A stretch of 64,000 bases of DNA from Dermatemys mawii (lineage: Eukaryota; Chordata; Testudines; Dermatemydidae), in NCBI GenBank assembly GCA_007922305.1, contig ML677348.1:22908667-22972666 (forward strand). The letters run 5' to 3'. The notes beneath the pieces are model-generated. The model was not told the origin of the DNA. It worked only from the letters and a program-made list of their open reading frames with translations, and made no database searches. The translations under genes were made by a program, and so were the position numbers. How positions within the stretch are numbered: position 1 is the stretch's first letter; each line of letters begins with the position of its first letter. Of the stretch, positions 46,901 through 59,694 are shown piece after piece.

Positions 46901-47515
46901 CAATGGAAGCAAAAAACAAAAACAAAGAAACCAAAAAACCCCACATACAACTGTCACACACACACAATTTGTTAGAAAACAGCAATGGAATGTACAGACA
47001 ACATAAAACAAGTGGGCATAAAATTATTAGAGTTTGACCCATATGGGTTATTGTTGCTTTTGTACATGAAGTAAAATACAAATCTGAGGTTACCCCAACA
47101 GTTTTTGCTGAGATCAGACCACATAACATTTTCCTGAAAATTCTGACTTTTTTAAAATTTATATTTTGGATGTAGTGTACATTTCATTTCTACTTCAGGC
47201 TAATTGTCAATGCAAATTTATACTAACATATTTAAATATTCATTTTTAAGATGACATAAGACACTTCATGCTGCCCTCTAGACCCCAAAGTAGAAAAACC
47301 TATTAGATATTACTTTAAACTTTAATCCATTCTGGAGTTCATGAAATGTTTTATCTGTAATGCCTTTTATATTAATCATTATAAATATTTTATCCTTTCC
47401 AGAGAGGACGTGCTGACACATTGTCTCACTGACAGAGAGAACGTGACTCAGCTACTTTACAATGCTTCCTTAACTTAAAGTGAGTACCAAAATGTGCCAA
47501 CAGGGGTGTTATTCA
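46901..47515. other. No feature recognised
   Basis: AT-rich. An A/C-rich start and a short cacaca run near 46955 are all that stands out. Confidence 0.45.
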
Positions 47516-47986
47516 TAGGGTTGCCAGATGTCCGGTTTTTCACCAGAATGTCCGGGAGGTGGGGGGAGACTCCAGGTCATCAACCCACACCAGCTCCTGC
47601 TTAGCTGGGACCGCCTCCTACCTACCTCTCATGGGCAGGCAGGCAGCAGGCTCCATCCCAGCCCTGGAACAGAGGGAGCCCAGCTTTGGGGGAGAGAGGT
47701 GGAGGGGATTGAGTGACGATGAAGGGGGCAGGGCAGAGCAGCAAGTAATGGAGGCGGGGGAAGGGGTGAGCAGGGGATGGGACCTTGAGGGAAGAGGAGG
47801 CATAGGGGTGCAGCCTTGGGGCAAAGAGGTAGGATAGGGTAGGGAGACCAGATGTTCTGATTTCTAGGGACAGTCCCAATATTTGGGCCTATTACCGCCA
47901 CCCCCTATCCTGATTTTTCACACTTGCTATCTGGTCACGATAGGTAGGGGGTCCAGTTTTCAGAAACTAGAAAGTTAGCAACCCTG
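47516..47986. mobile_element. MITE with TAGGGTTGCC ends, carrying a nested MITE
   Basis: The ends tagggttgccagatgtcc / agcaaccctg are flanked by gttattca (47508-47515) and gtcatgca (47987-47994), 6 of 8 matching. A G-rich middle part gives overlapping spurious frames. Confidence 0.75.
47840..47942. mobile_element. hAT-type MITE, TAGGGTGACC family, copy 4 (shortened)
   Basis: The ends TAGGGAGACCAGAT / ATCTGGTCACGATA are flanked by ggataggg (47832-47839) and ggtagggg (47943-47950), 6 of 8 matching. At 103 bp it lacks about 19 internal bases found in the 122-bp copies. Confidence 0.85.
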
Positions 47987-48329
47987 GTCATGCAGATTAT
48001 AAAGGGAAGAATCTGGTAGAAGAACATTATTGTGCTGTTTTCTTGCTTGGTGTTTTTTTAATTTGCAGAAAACCTAGTTGACTTTCAGTTCATCTATACA
48101 CATATTACAGGCAACAATCCCAGTTCTAAAAATGGGAAAAGGAGGGAAGGAAGGGAAGCAAGAGCATTGAAATATGAAAATGTATTCAAAAGCAGATGAC
48201 TATTTACTTATCCTGTTTTGTATACTGTGTTATAAAGAATGGTACTGTTGGCAGGTTTGGCCTAGCAGGACTAAGCTAACAGAAATTCCATAGCTTATGA
48301 CAAAGAGAGTGAGAGAGCAGAGAGAATGG

Positions 48330-48425
48330 TCTAGGAGCTTGAGCATCGGGCTGGGAGCCAGGAACTTCTGTTTTCTAATCCTTGCTCTTCTACCCATTTG
48401 TGTGAGCTGGGATATGTCATGGTAG
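48330..48425 (+). repeat. MIR-like SINE fragment
   Basis: ggtctaggagcttgagcatc, gggctgggagccagga and gtgtgagctgggatatgtca follow the head and core order of MIR. Confidence 0.55.
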
Positions 48426-49637
48426 GACCAGATCCTAATAGTCATATTCATACTGAGTAGTACACTGGTCCTCAGGAGTTCTCGTTGATCATAACAGGAC
48501 TACTCTTACAGAAGTCACTACTCAATATGGGCAAAAATTTTAGAAGCTGGAGTTAAATCTTGGCTCACTGAAGTCATTGCCTGGCCCTTAGTTGTACATA
48601 GACCCAAACCAAAACCCCAGACCCAAACTGCAGATCTATTGTAACCTTTGGGTGGGCTAGAACTCCCTTCATTTCCCTTCTCCAGTGCCTAAAAAACCCA
48701 ACTCCCATAGAAAAGTAACTGGAGACCCAGAGTTCAGTCTCTAAGGATTTTGAGCAAGGATTGCACAGGGTCAACCTCCCCATTTCAAGTCTCAAAAGGC
48801 ACTAAAATGAATTTAATTAACTTTATAAAAATCTTACAATAAAGAAACTATTTTTATATCATAACATGACTATTTTATAATCCATAGACATTATTTATGT
48901 TTACGTATAACTGTAAAGATAAAGAAAACAAATTAAAATCTGCACAGTTCAGTCCCCACAGAAATACAGTCAGAAGAAACTGGGTGCTCCCAAAAAGCTT
49001 AGGTTTGCTTCACCTAGATCTCAGTTAGTCTTTGATCACCAAATCTATACTGTCTGCTGAGTCTATACAACATCTTCCCTCCACTTGCTTGTAGGAATCT
49101 TCCCTTGGAATCCATGCAGACTCTTCCTCTGCTGAAATCCCTGTTAGCCAGCCAGTCAGCTAACTGATTAACCAACCACTCAGTTAAGTGTACACATTTA
49201 AAGAAAACCCTGTTACAAGAAAATACAAAACTGAAAATAGCAAAATATAAACAACTCTTTCCCCATTATTACATTTAAAGAAAGGTTGGTGACTCAGACT
49301 AGTTGAGATTTTAACTAAAACAGTTTGGCTAAAATCAAACAACATTCAAAGCATACAATTAAAACAGAAGAAGTTATTTTCCCTCCTAATTTCCCCTTGC
49401 TATAATTAGCATTGCCCATGCTCCCCTGTTAGAGGGTTAACACCATCACTAACCTGCTGCAAAATGCGTCCGAGTTGGGGACAACAGTCTGCTTTCTGCT
49501 CCTGGGCTCAGCTTCTCCCAACACAGGACATGTGGCCCTTTGTCAAGCATCCACCCTGACTGCTTGCCCTCATGGACTCCCAGCAGGGAACCTTTTGGAG
49601 CAGACCCAAAACTACCACAGAAGCTTCTGGATGTGGA
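48426..49637. other. No feature recognised
   Basis: Mixed composition with a tandem-looking ccagccagtcagctaactgattaacc near 49150. No gene or repeat could be assigned. Confidence 0.4.
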
Positions 49638-49705
49638 ATGCTAAATCTGCCTAGCAAATTGGCTTCCTAAGCCAGAGACTGGGGGTTCGAGTCCCATCTG
49701 GGGTG
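49638..49705 (+). pseudogene. tRNA-Arg(CCT)-like pseudogene, 5' part degraded
   Basis: An anticodon arm is intact: stem ttggc/gccag around loop TTCCTAA, giving anticodon CCT (49665-49667). The T arm with ggttcgagtccc (49684-49695) and a 3' acceptor strand ctggggtg follow. From 49660 onward the sequence differs from vertebrate tRNA-Arg-CCT, as I remember it, at only about five positions. The matching 5' acceptor strand and a proper D arm are absent, although gcta/tagc could form a small hairpin. It is probably a retrocopy or decayed gene, not a functional tRNA. Confidence 0.7.
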
Positions 49706-50689
49706 AAAAACTGTATATTGCAAGAACAGTCACCAGACACAACTCATTCTTCTCTCCCCTCAATAGGTCTCTTAGAGATACCTCCCTGTTAGGCACATGG
49801 GTTACATGACTATCACATCTCTATAAGGGCCAGAGCATATGGCCAATATATGTTTCATACAGGGATATTGTGGAAATTAATTTTACCACACTTTAAAAAA
49901 GTATGTTGTTATGTTAGTGTTAATTGCTGTATTATTGCTGTTATCACTATTTAAACTCCAGTAAGATCTACTAGTTACAGGATGTATTTGGAGTAAAACT
50001 AAAACAATTTATAGTATTTTTAGACATTTCTATATTGTAAATATTACAGATATACGTGTGTGTATGTGTGTGATGCTTTTCATTTGTTTCCAGTAAATCT
50101 GTCTAAATGTAAGGACTGAGTTTTAAGCAATCTATTTCTACATGTCCAACACATTGACAATAGACAGTTCACTTAAAGAGCCTTGAAGCAACTGCATGTA
50201 CTCATTAGGGACTTGATCCAAAATCCGTCAAGTCAGTGGTTGTCTCCTCATTGTCTTCGGTATACTTTGGTCAAGACCTAATAACAAAACACATTCTACA
50301 AGTTTTTGTGATGAATTCACAAATGTAGGGAAACATTGTTCAAAGTAGGATCAAGCAGTTTGTGTGCATATTCTCTTTGCTCTACAGTATTTCATGTAAA
50401 TGTTTGTTGGTTTACCTTTCAATTAGTATTACCATTGACTATCTTAATGGAAACATCTATTTTATAATAATTCATCTCCTGCAAGTACTGCCAAATCTCT
50501 ACAGCTGGAACAGATTGCACCAACATATTTATGTGCTTTTTTGATTAATTACAAATATTGTTTACTGTATACATTTTAAAGACAGATTACTTGCATTCCA
50601 TGGAGCAAGAACAGTATTCCATTTGACACTAACACATGCAGTCTTATTAGCATGAATATCTGTTTGAGTTTTCTACTTGAGTAAATCAG
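49706..50689. other. No feature recognised
   Basis: AT-rich. A short tg-repeat (cgtgtgtgtatgtgtgtg) lies near 50056. Confidence 0.45.
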
Positions 50690-51490
50690 TGACTTGCACA
50701 TAATAACTTCTTATTGGATGCAGAGCTTGTCAACCCAATTTGCAGCAGCCTCATCACCAAAGTGCAAAGCCATGAGACCACCATCAACCATCAGTGATGT
50801 GAGACAGTCTGTCTTTGGTCACGGCTGCATTGGCCCTAGGTGTGAAGTCTGGCTGCACGTTGACACTGATCTCTTCAAAAGTAGTTCAGAAGGGCCTGTG
50901 AGTGATGTGGCAAATAAAAGCAGGGTGAACGCATGATCGGGTCAGTTCTAAGAGACTGATTTCTGACATCAGCTGCAGACCATTCTTCATGTGACATCAA
51001 CATCACTGAGTAACAGAGGGCTAAACCGCATGATCAGGGAGCTTGAGCATTTGCCTCCCATGAAATTCCAGTCAAAAGGTTGTTAAATAATCTCAGGCAA
51101 TTTTTCTCAGGCAGTTAAGTTATGTGATAGGTCTATCTAGGGAAACTCCGAGGTAGACTGAGTGGCATTCATGTTACAAGTGATGTCCGTTGAGAAAGAT
51201 ATTCAGTTCTTGGGCTGCTCTGGTACTGTAAAGAAAGAACACACTCAAAGCTGTCTTGGTCACACTTGACTGTAAATTGCACCAACTACAGTATTTAACC
51301 ATCTTAATCAGTCAATGTTTAGGGTCTCTTCAAGTTCTGGGAATTACCATGCATGGACACCTAAGCAAATGTCATCTGCATACATGAATCTGTGGGACTG
51401 TGTAAATGGAAGGTCATTTTATACAGGTTGAAAAGCATTAGTGCCAGTACGGAGCCTGGGGGTAGACCACTGGTTTGTCTTAAATGATAA
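50690..51490 (-). pseudogene. Non-LTR retrotransposon RT remnant
   Basis: On the minus strand, across several frames, I read SGLPPGSVLALMLFNLY (near 51470-51420; RT motif B), a degraded Y-A-D-D region in another frame (near 51375), ELNIFLNGHHL (near 51210), HSVYLGVSLDR (near 51160) and ISWEANAQAP with GLALCYSV (near 51060-51000). This order fits the RT palm to thumb of a non-LTR element outside the CR1 type at 52 kb. The family is not determined, and many stops are present. Confidence 0.5.
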
Positions 51491-52259
51491 ACTTACAAAC
51501 AAAAAATCTGAATTAAAAGAATGGCAAGGTTGTAAAGTCAATCACTCGTAAATTAGGAAATGCCATCATTAATATTGTTCATGCAACCTTAGTTTGGCTC
51601 TCTTGTGCACATGCACTGTGATCATTTTACCTAACATCACTTGGGGAGTTGTGGTAGAAACAGAAATAGAACCCATCTCACCTGGATTTCAGTTCTTTAA
51701 TGACAAGATAATATCATTGGTAGTCTTACAACTCTGTACCTCATTCACTGTGCATCCTGTTCCTGTAGAATGATATTTGATCATGTGAATAAAAACCATA
51801 GATTTTTGTGTATTCACAAAGGGATTGTATTATAGTTGCACAGTCAACCTATCTCTGGTATTTCCTAACTTTTGAGTGATTCATTTTGCAGTCTTAACTT
51901 TATTTTAACAGTTATTTGTATGTAGTTGTCTAGGGTTCTAAAACAGCGAACTGAAAAATGAAATTCTTTCATGTGGAACCATATTTTCCTTCACATGGGT
52001 CATCAAATATATGGGTTTCAAACCCTGTTATGTTACATAATAGAAGGACAGACTTCTAAGACATTACTGACAGCAGTACTAGGCTGTTATCTTTTACATG
52101 GATTGGCTAGCCAGCAACCAAGTGTCCTGGATTCTATTCATGGCTCTGGAAAGGAGTACAGCCTACTGATCGCAGCCAAGCCAATGGATTTGACCACGTT
52201 CTGAAATGCAGTATGGCAAAGTGGATGAGACTTATGCCATATTAGAATCCTTGATTCTA
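51491..52259. other. Mostly unassigned; possible MIR head at 52090-52150
   Basis: ggctagccagcaaccaagtg to tcctggattctattcatgg resembles a MIR head. The rest is AT-rich and unassigned. Confidence 0.35.
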
Positions 52260-54000
52260 TTCACAAAAAACATTCTACAAATACATTAGAAGCAAGAGGA
52301 AGAGCCAGGACATGGTAGGCCCATTACTCAATGGAGTTGGGGGTGGGAGAGAAATAATAACAGAAAATGTGGAAATGGCAGAGGTGCTTAATAACTTGTT
52401 TCAGCTTTCACCAAGGAGGTTGGTGGTCATTAGATGTCTAACATAGTGAATGCCAGTGAAAATGAGGTAGGCTCAGAAGAGGCTAAATAGGGAAAGAACA
52501 AGTTAAAAATTACTTGAAGAAATTAGATGTCTTCAAGTCACCAGAGCTTGATAAAATGCATCCTAGAATACTCAAGGAGCTGACTGAGGAGATATCTGAG
52601 TCATTAGCTTTTATCTTTGGGAAGTCATGGAAGACAGGAGAGATTCCAGAAGACTGGAAAAGGGAAAATATAGTGTCCATCTATAAAGGACAGCCCAGGA
52701 AATTACAGACCAGTCAGCTTAACTTCTGTACCCAGAAAGATAATGGAGGAAATAATTAAGCAATCAATTTGCAAACATCTAGATGATAATAAGGTGATAA
52801 GTAACACTCAGCATGGAATTGTCAAAAATGAATTGCATCAAACCAACCTGGTTGCTTTCTTTGACAGGGTAACAAGCCTTGTGGATAAGGGGGAAGCAGT
52901 AAACGTGGTATATCTTGACTTTAGTAAAGCTTTTGATACTGTCTCATGTGACCTTCACATAAACAAACTAGGGAAATGCAACCTAGATGTGGCTACTATA
53001 AGAGATAGAAAACCATTCCCAGAGAGTAGTTATCGGTGGTTCACAGTCATTCTGGAAGGGCGTAATCCACAGAGATCAGTTTGGGGTCTGGTTCTGTTTA
53101 ATATATTCATCAGTGGTTTAGATAATGGCATCGACAGTACACTTGTAAAGTTTGCAGATGATATCAAACTGAGTGTGGCTGCAAGTGCTCTGGAGCATAG
53201 GGTTAAATTTCAAAATGAGCTGAACAAACTGGAGAAATGGTCTGACAAAATAGGATGAAATTCAGTAAGGAAAAATGCAAAGTACTCCATTTAGGAAGGA
53301 ACAATCTGTTGCACACTTACAAAATGGGAAATGACTGCCTAGGAAGGAGTACTGCTGAAAGTGATCTAGGGGTCATAATGGGCCACAAGCTAAATATGAA
53401 TCAACAGTGTAATGCTGTTGCAAAAAAAAGCGAACATCATTCTGGGATATATTAGCAGGAGTGTTGTAAGCAAGACATCAGAAGTAATTCTTCCTCTCTG
53501 CTCTGATTAGGCCTCAGCTAGAGTATTGTGTGCAGTTGTGTGCGTCACATTTTAGGAAGGATGTGGATAAATTGAAGAGCCCAGAGAAGAACAACAAAAA
53601 ATAATTAAATGTCTAGAAAACATGACCTATCAGGGAAGATTGAAAAAAATTCGGTTGGTTTAATCAGGAAAACGAAGACTGAGAGGGGACATAACAGTTT
53701 TCAAATACATAAAAGTTTGTTACAAGGAGGAGGAAGAAAAATTGTTTTTCTTAACTATTGGGGATAGGACAAGAAGTAATGGGTTTAAATTGCAGCAAGG
53801 GTGGTTTAGATTGGGCATTAGGAAAAACTTCCCAACTGTCAGGGTGGTTAAGCACTGGAATAAATTGTGTAGGGAGTTTGTGAAATCTCCATTGTTGGAG
53901 ATTTTGAAGAGCAGGTTAGACAAACACCTGTCAGGAATGGTCTAGATAATTAGTCCTGCATGAGGACTAGATGACCATAGTCTCTTGCAGTTCTATGATT
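52260..54000 (+). mobile_element. CR1 LINE, 5'-truncated
   Basis: It carries the C-terminal two thirds of a CR1 ORF2 followed by the 3' end gaccatagtctcttgcagtt-ctatgatt, the usual CR1 terminus. The 5' edge is near aacattctacaaatacatta. At about 1.74 kb it is truncated, as most CR1 copies are. Confidence 0.9.
52514..53945 (+). pseudogene. CR1 ORF2 reverse transcriptase, frameshifted
   Basis: In order: FKSPELDKMHPRILKEL (52530), SWKTGEIPEDWK (52625), a frame shift near 52690, then GNYRPVSLTSVPRKIMEEII (from 52697), VVYLDFSKAFDTV (about 52906-52944, motif A Asp), LVKFADDIKLS (about 53140-53172, motif C FADD), another shift near 53250, KFSKEKCKVLHLGRNN (53258-53305), RSTAESDLGVIMGHKLN (53344-53394) and, after more shifts, RSNGFKLQQGWFRLGIRKNF (53769-53828) and LEILKSRLDKHLSGM. 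The catalytic Asp residues are still readable. The enzyme would prime reverse transcription at the target nick, but the N-terminal endonuclease is absent and frames change at least three times. Confidence 0.9.
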
Positions 54001-54418
54001 TGCCTGACGTAACTTTTTGTAACCTATCAGGTACCTCATCTGTGAAATGTGGGAGAGGTAATTAATATTTATTGACCTTCTAATCCAGACGAGATCTTGT
54101 TCAATTATATGGTCTGTGAAGTGTACAGAACTATTAATGCTCATAAGTGAAAGACTGGAACTCATGGTCTCCTTCTGTCTCCCAGCCCATTATTTTTTCC
54201 ACTAGGCCAAAGAAGCAGATCCTACTGCCATGGCAAGTGATGTCTGGAACTCAAACTGGGGGTGGAAGCAGGAAGCACGGTCAGTGCAGGGTTTTAGTAG
54301 CAAGCCTCTAAAATGCTCTACTGAGCTTGTGCAAATGCATTTTGAGAGATTTATATCTTGCCCTTGTCTTACTGGATTTTCATGGAGGCCTCAAAAAGCA
54401 CTGACACTAGCATTTAGA

Positions 54419-54570
54419 CCAGAGGTTGCCAAACTGTGACTTGTGCAGGGTAAGCCCCTGGCAGGCTGCGAGACACTTTGTTTACCTGAACGTCCACAGG
54501 TACGGCTGCTCGCAGCTCCCAGTGGCCGCAGTTCACTGTTCCCGGACCTGCAGGAAGTGGCGCAGGCCCC
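54419..54570. mobile_element. hAT-type MITE fragment, diverged CAGTGGTGG relative
   Basis: ccagaggttgccaaactgtg, ggctgcgagacactttgttta and gctgctcgcagctcccagtgg parallel the interior of 44091-44285. The right end is not found. Confidence 0.6.
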
Positions 54571-56215
54571 ATTCCAAATTTCAAGTTCCTACTCCAAATC
54601 ATAATGGGACCAGAGCTCTTCAAAGAATTGGTGGAAAATATTGGTTAACATTGTCAAAGTTACCTATTTTTCCTCTAGTTTCTTTTTCTTAAACAGATCA
54701 GTGTGAAGTTTTTTTCTGAGACTTTCAAAAATAAAAATTTATATCTGCCTAACTCAAAGACCAGGTTTGGAAAAATTTCAGCCTGTTATGAAAGCCACTT
54801 TAACTATAGGTATCACTACCATTCCCCTGAATAATACTAAAGTCCTTTTATTAATTTTACATATGTTTGTCTTGTATGAGTAATGTAGGCAGTACAAAGA
54901 AATGTTTTCTCTTAACGTGATTGAGTTCCCAGCTAGTTATCTCTTACCTTTTAATGGTATATAGCATCTTGCTCAGATTTTGTGTGTGTGCACATGTATA
55001 GGGGGGTTTGTTCTCACTGCTTTGCATAAAACTGTAGTTCTGCAGGATAACTGATATGGCCATGTGCATAGTGTTTAATAAGGACCTATGAGTTAGGTTA
55101 CTTGTGAGAGAAAGGCAGAGCACTTAATTACCCACATAAGTACTCAGTTCAGTCTGTCTGCTGTGTCTTTTGAATATATCTGCTTCATTCTCTGCGTGTT
55201 CAAAGGCCTAATAAAGATGCTAATATAGCTGCCTGTACAGATGTTAGATTGTCTCATGTATAGACTTGGGAGAAATCCGTTTTTATTTTTTATAATTTCA
55301 ATGGATATCATAGATATTTATTTTTAAACATTTTTTGTATGTGTATCCATTTACAGTTTGCCTGAAATTAGGGGTGTGAAATTAGGGGGAAGAAAGGATG
55401 GGGGCTAGACAATAATTATTTAATTACAGTTGACATTGAGATTTTAAAAGTTAAAGCTTTATAACCATTAAAACAGACATTGTCAACATCACATGTCAAA
55501 ATAGAGAAAGTAAAAAATCCTTAAGTCAAATGCTAATCAGTTCTCAAGCAGCATTTTTCTTACTTTGCCTGTTTGTACATTTCATTTATTACTGATGGAA
55601 ATACTTTTTCGTTGGGTTGTCTGTGTGCGGTGAAGTCGCTATTTACCAACACCAATAAAAATGTAGTCCTTCCGTGCCCATTCATTTGCAAAGCTGCTGC
55701 CATATAAATACTCAATACTTACTGTTTTAGTACCTTGCCCACAGTATGTGCACTTAGCTGCCTTTGCAGCAGTCAGTGTAACGCATTCAGGTTGGGACTA
55801 GCCCTACAATAATTAGTGACAACTTTCACAAATGCTGGGAGTTCTGTCTTTAATTTTAGACTATGGAGAGCCACACAGTGTTTGTTGGCTTATTTTCTGA
55901 GTTTTCAGACTGGCATTAATGACACCACGAGGAAGTAACAGATTTCAGAGCACTAGGACCATCAATATGAAGTGGTTGAATTTGAAGTGATGTTCTACTA
56001 TTAACTTTTGACAGCCACCTATATATATTAAGTGTGGAAAGTATTTGCTTTTTCACTGATAAATAATGTATATAATCAAATCCTCCCCTTTAGAAAATGC
56101 AAAAAGGGGCTAAACATTTTGGGGGAATCTCTGAATGCTGTTGGTGCAGCAGAACTTACACGACATTCTTCCCTGGCTCCAATGCAAGTTTCAACATAAA
56201 AGGGTTATCTTCTCC
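54571..56215. other. No feature recognised
   Basis: AT-rich with no repeat termini or coding signal. Confidence 0.45.
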
Positions 56216-56480
56216 ACAGAGCTAAATCAGTGCTGCTGCAATCGATAGAGTGGTGTCAATTTAGCGGGTCTAGTGAAGACACACTCAGTTGTTGAGAGAG
56301 TGCTCTCCCATTGATTTCTGCATTCCACCTCAACGAGAGGCAGAAGCAATATTGTCAAGAGAACATCTCCTTCGACATAGTGTAGTATGGACCCCATGGT
56401 AAGTAGATCTAAGCTACATCAGCTTGAGTTACGCTACTAACATAAGGCAAATTGTGTAGCTTAGATCGACCGGCGGTCCA
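56216..56480. mobile_element. MITE-like repeat related to 3551 and 35771
   Basis: ggtctagtgaagacacactc, ctctcccattgatttctgc and gtagcttagatcgaccgg are blocks of a reptile fold-back MITE. Local inverted pairs (gtagatctaagctacatc with gtagcttagatcgac) are visible. The ends are approximate. Confidence 0.5.
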
Positions 56481-57507
56481 TAGATCTGGCTGTGGCACTG
56501 GTTTGCATATCTGCACTTCTGAAACACACAGTCCTTGTTCAGTGTGAAGCTTGACTTCAGGATGTTTTTCATCTAGTCATATAGTGTCTTATTTTAGCTT
56601 CATATCATTCAGTGTCTGATTATCCCGGACATTATTCACTGCCATAGTGTAGAATGCTTTGGGCAGCAAAGAAAATGACAAGAATTATGTCACTAGCATT
56701 TTGTTGCTGCTTGGGAAAGCTATGAGTAGTAGCCAAGGTAGGCAGGCAGTGGAGTATTCATAGGATAAGAGGTCACAAATAAAAGGTGGGGAAAGGTAGA
56801 AAAGCAGAGAGTCTTCCCTTCCTCTTCCTTCCTCCCTCCCTCCTCGCCCAGTAGAATAACAGAATCCACCATCCAGGCTGCAGCATCCAGGAGGTGCAGG
56901 GGTTGAGAGGAGCGAAAGAGGAAAATCCATTTCTTTTCCTATTAGCCAGACGGGGCTATGAGGGATTCAATGTATCAGGTCTTTACTAAACATACAAAAG
57001 ATAGACCTCTTGTCTAGGCACAGCACCTTGGTAAAATCTCCAGTGCTCTCTGGCCGGTAGTTGTCTAGTAAATTTTTCAAATCCTATGTATTTTAACATA
57101 ATTTATTAGGGCTTGCAGCATTACTGGGTATGCAAGTCAGGGAAGTGATAGGTACATGACATATAGTCTCTTCAGCTGTATTCACAATAGTGATCACTTG
57201 TGGCCATGCAGAGACATAAAGCAGGTGCTTTTTGTGACACTGACATTTATGCCACACAATCTTGTGGTTTTGTACTAGCAGTTTTCTGCAATGTTTGCTC
57301 AAATACAGTGTACTGCAAGAGCTAGCAGAAAACAGTCACCATTTTGCTGATTATCTGTGAAGTTTCAAAATATGTTGCCAAATTAATTGCTGTTGTAGAT
57401 GGGGTTGCGGATTTGTGTGTGAGAGAATTTACTGATGCTTCTTATGTTTTGAAATTTTGAAGCGGTGGTTTGAGGGAAAATAGATAGTTTTCCTCTAAGA
57501 AACATGG
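56481..57507. other. No feature recognised
   Basis: Unassigned sequence with a C/T-rich tract (ttcctcttccttcctccctccc) near 56818. Confidence 0.4.
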
Positions 57508-57777
57508 GGCATGTCTACAGAGCAGCCATACCTCATTTAGCTTTAATCTAGCTAGCTTGCATACTAATAGCTCTGAAGCCACTGCAACACACATTTCGTG
57601 TGGGCTGCATAAACCCAGTTGGGTCCCCTGGAAATTGCTTGGGCAGCTAGCCCACGGTGAAGCACATGTTACTGTGACCTCACTGCTATCAGCACATGAG
57701 CTAGCTAGATTAACGTTCTTTTGGGTATGTCAGCATTTGTAGCAATTCTCCCCCTATTGCAGTATAGACATATTCAT
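57508..57777. mobile_element. MITE with 'ctagctagc' subterminal inverted repeat
   Basis: The edges gggcatgtctacagagcag / ctattgcagtatagacatattc are inverted. ttaatctagctagct and agctagctagattaa (near 57543 and 57699) are a perfect inner pair. Confidence 0.8.
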
Positions 57778-59694
57778 AGGCAATCAGAGGAAGAATATAT
57801 CTGTCACAGATGAAAATACTATATTTATATTTCATATTTGTAATGTTTTAATTGGATCCAGAATCCAGAGAGTGTCCCAAATTCACACAAGATCCTGAAT
57901 ATTACATTTTATCTCTGTATCTGTTGTTTAGCTGAAAGGTGTATAAAATCACCCCTTTCCTTTCATATTGGAGGTAATTCAAGAACACTGCTTATTGCAG
58001 CTGAGGTTAGTATTAGCTTACAATAAAACTATTCCTTCCAGATCTACCTACTTAAGATCATAACATATAAATACAATGGATTTCACTAAAATCTTAGAAG
58101 TGCCTTTGTGAGTAATTAAATTACTGTGATGCGTGCAATTCCCTATACTAAGATTAGAAGTATCACAGTAACATGAATTACTTACAAAGGCAAAATTATA
58201 ATGATGCCAGCTGGAATTTACCCTGAAGAGTGGCTATGTAGAAATATTTTGGGGTGCAATGTTTGTCTCGCAATGATTTTTGCACCCAGTGTCTTCAGTT
58301 TACAGGGTGGGGTTTTTTGGGGTAAGATTAAGCCCTGCAAACTCAACATCGGCTCTGACAGTCAGATTGGATCCTTTACTTCTCATGCATCATAGATGAT
58401 TCCAAGAGTTCTGCAGTGCACATTAGATCCTCCGTTACATCTGAGTAATTCCATTGTCTTCACATTATGCCTTAGTGATACAGCTGTATAACCTTTTTGC
58501 CATCAATGGATTTACACAGGTGTTACTGATTGGGACTTAGTAAACAATTCTACTGATTGTTAGACTGATGAGTTAGAGTAGAGTCTAGCCACTCCCTCTT
58601 ATGTGTATTTGTTCTGTGAGATTAATAGGAGTAAAAAGCAGAAAACTTATTTTAGTCACCAAAGTCAGCAGATGATTGAAATAAAAGAGCTGGGTTTAAG
58701 TAAAAAGCTGCCTTTTAAAATAAAAAATATATAACTGCTCTTTAATGGTGACCACTTTACATTACTTTTTGTGTATGCCTTCTCCACTTCAAGGTGTTGA
58801 AAACATGCAGCTATGCAGAGCTTTTGTACTCTAACAAGTTACTGTAAAAAATGACAGCTTTTTTACTGACACCAGGTACTCCCAGTTTACTGTCAGTCCG
58901 TTAATACATTTATACAGCCCACACCTGGAAATGTGCAGAGCAGACGTGGTGGAAGAGTCATGCTCTAGGACTTGAGCAGTTACCATGTACAGTTAAAAAG
59001 CAGTGATTTTTTCATCTTATATTCACATTTCATGTGATGGCAAGCTTTGCAGGACAGAAACCTTCTCCAACTTGGTAGCACATCAAGAGATCCCATGGTA
59101 CTATACTTGTGTATTGATTTTAATAGTATATTTGTTACCAAGAAGCTATGTAGGTAGTGAATAATGTATGTAATTTATATAAGTAATAATACTACCCAAG
59201 TGCACTTCACTTCAGTTTCATTCTATCCTCATTGCCCTTTCTCCTTCCCTCCCACATCCTCCCTCTCTCGTCACTCTTTCATCTTCTCCTTTGGATTGCT
59301 CCTTCCACTCCACCTCTCAGCAGGAGTCTGACTGAGAACTGTGGTCACCTTCTACAACTCATGCCGGGTGACTTCATCTGTTTGTGTAGCTTCAGCTCTG
59401 TTCTCTGTGCTTTGACTCACAAATCTACCTCTGCACACTTTTTGTCTCCTGTTATCCAGTCCCATGTTTCTGACTCTGTCTCTGACAAATAATCATGGCT
59501 GGCCCATGCTAGTTCAAGTTTAAACATGACATTTTCTCTTCCCCAGCCCCAGAATACCTCCCATACCCAGGATGGGGGCAGACGGACTATTATAGGTTTG
59601 GTGTCAGCTCAGAATTCCCAGAGTCATCTGCTGTCTTAAGTCTTCCTTGCACTGCTTGAGTGACGTATTAAGGGATTTAGAGGAGCCCTAGGAT
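57778..59694. other. No feature recognised
   Basis: AT-rich. A C/T-rich stretch (59225-59330) produces the open frame at 59232-59492, which has no domain. Confidence 0.4.
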
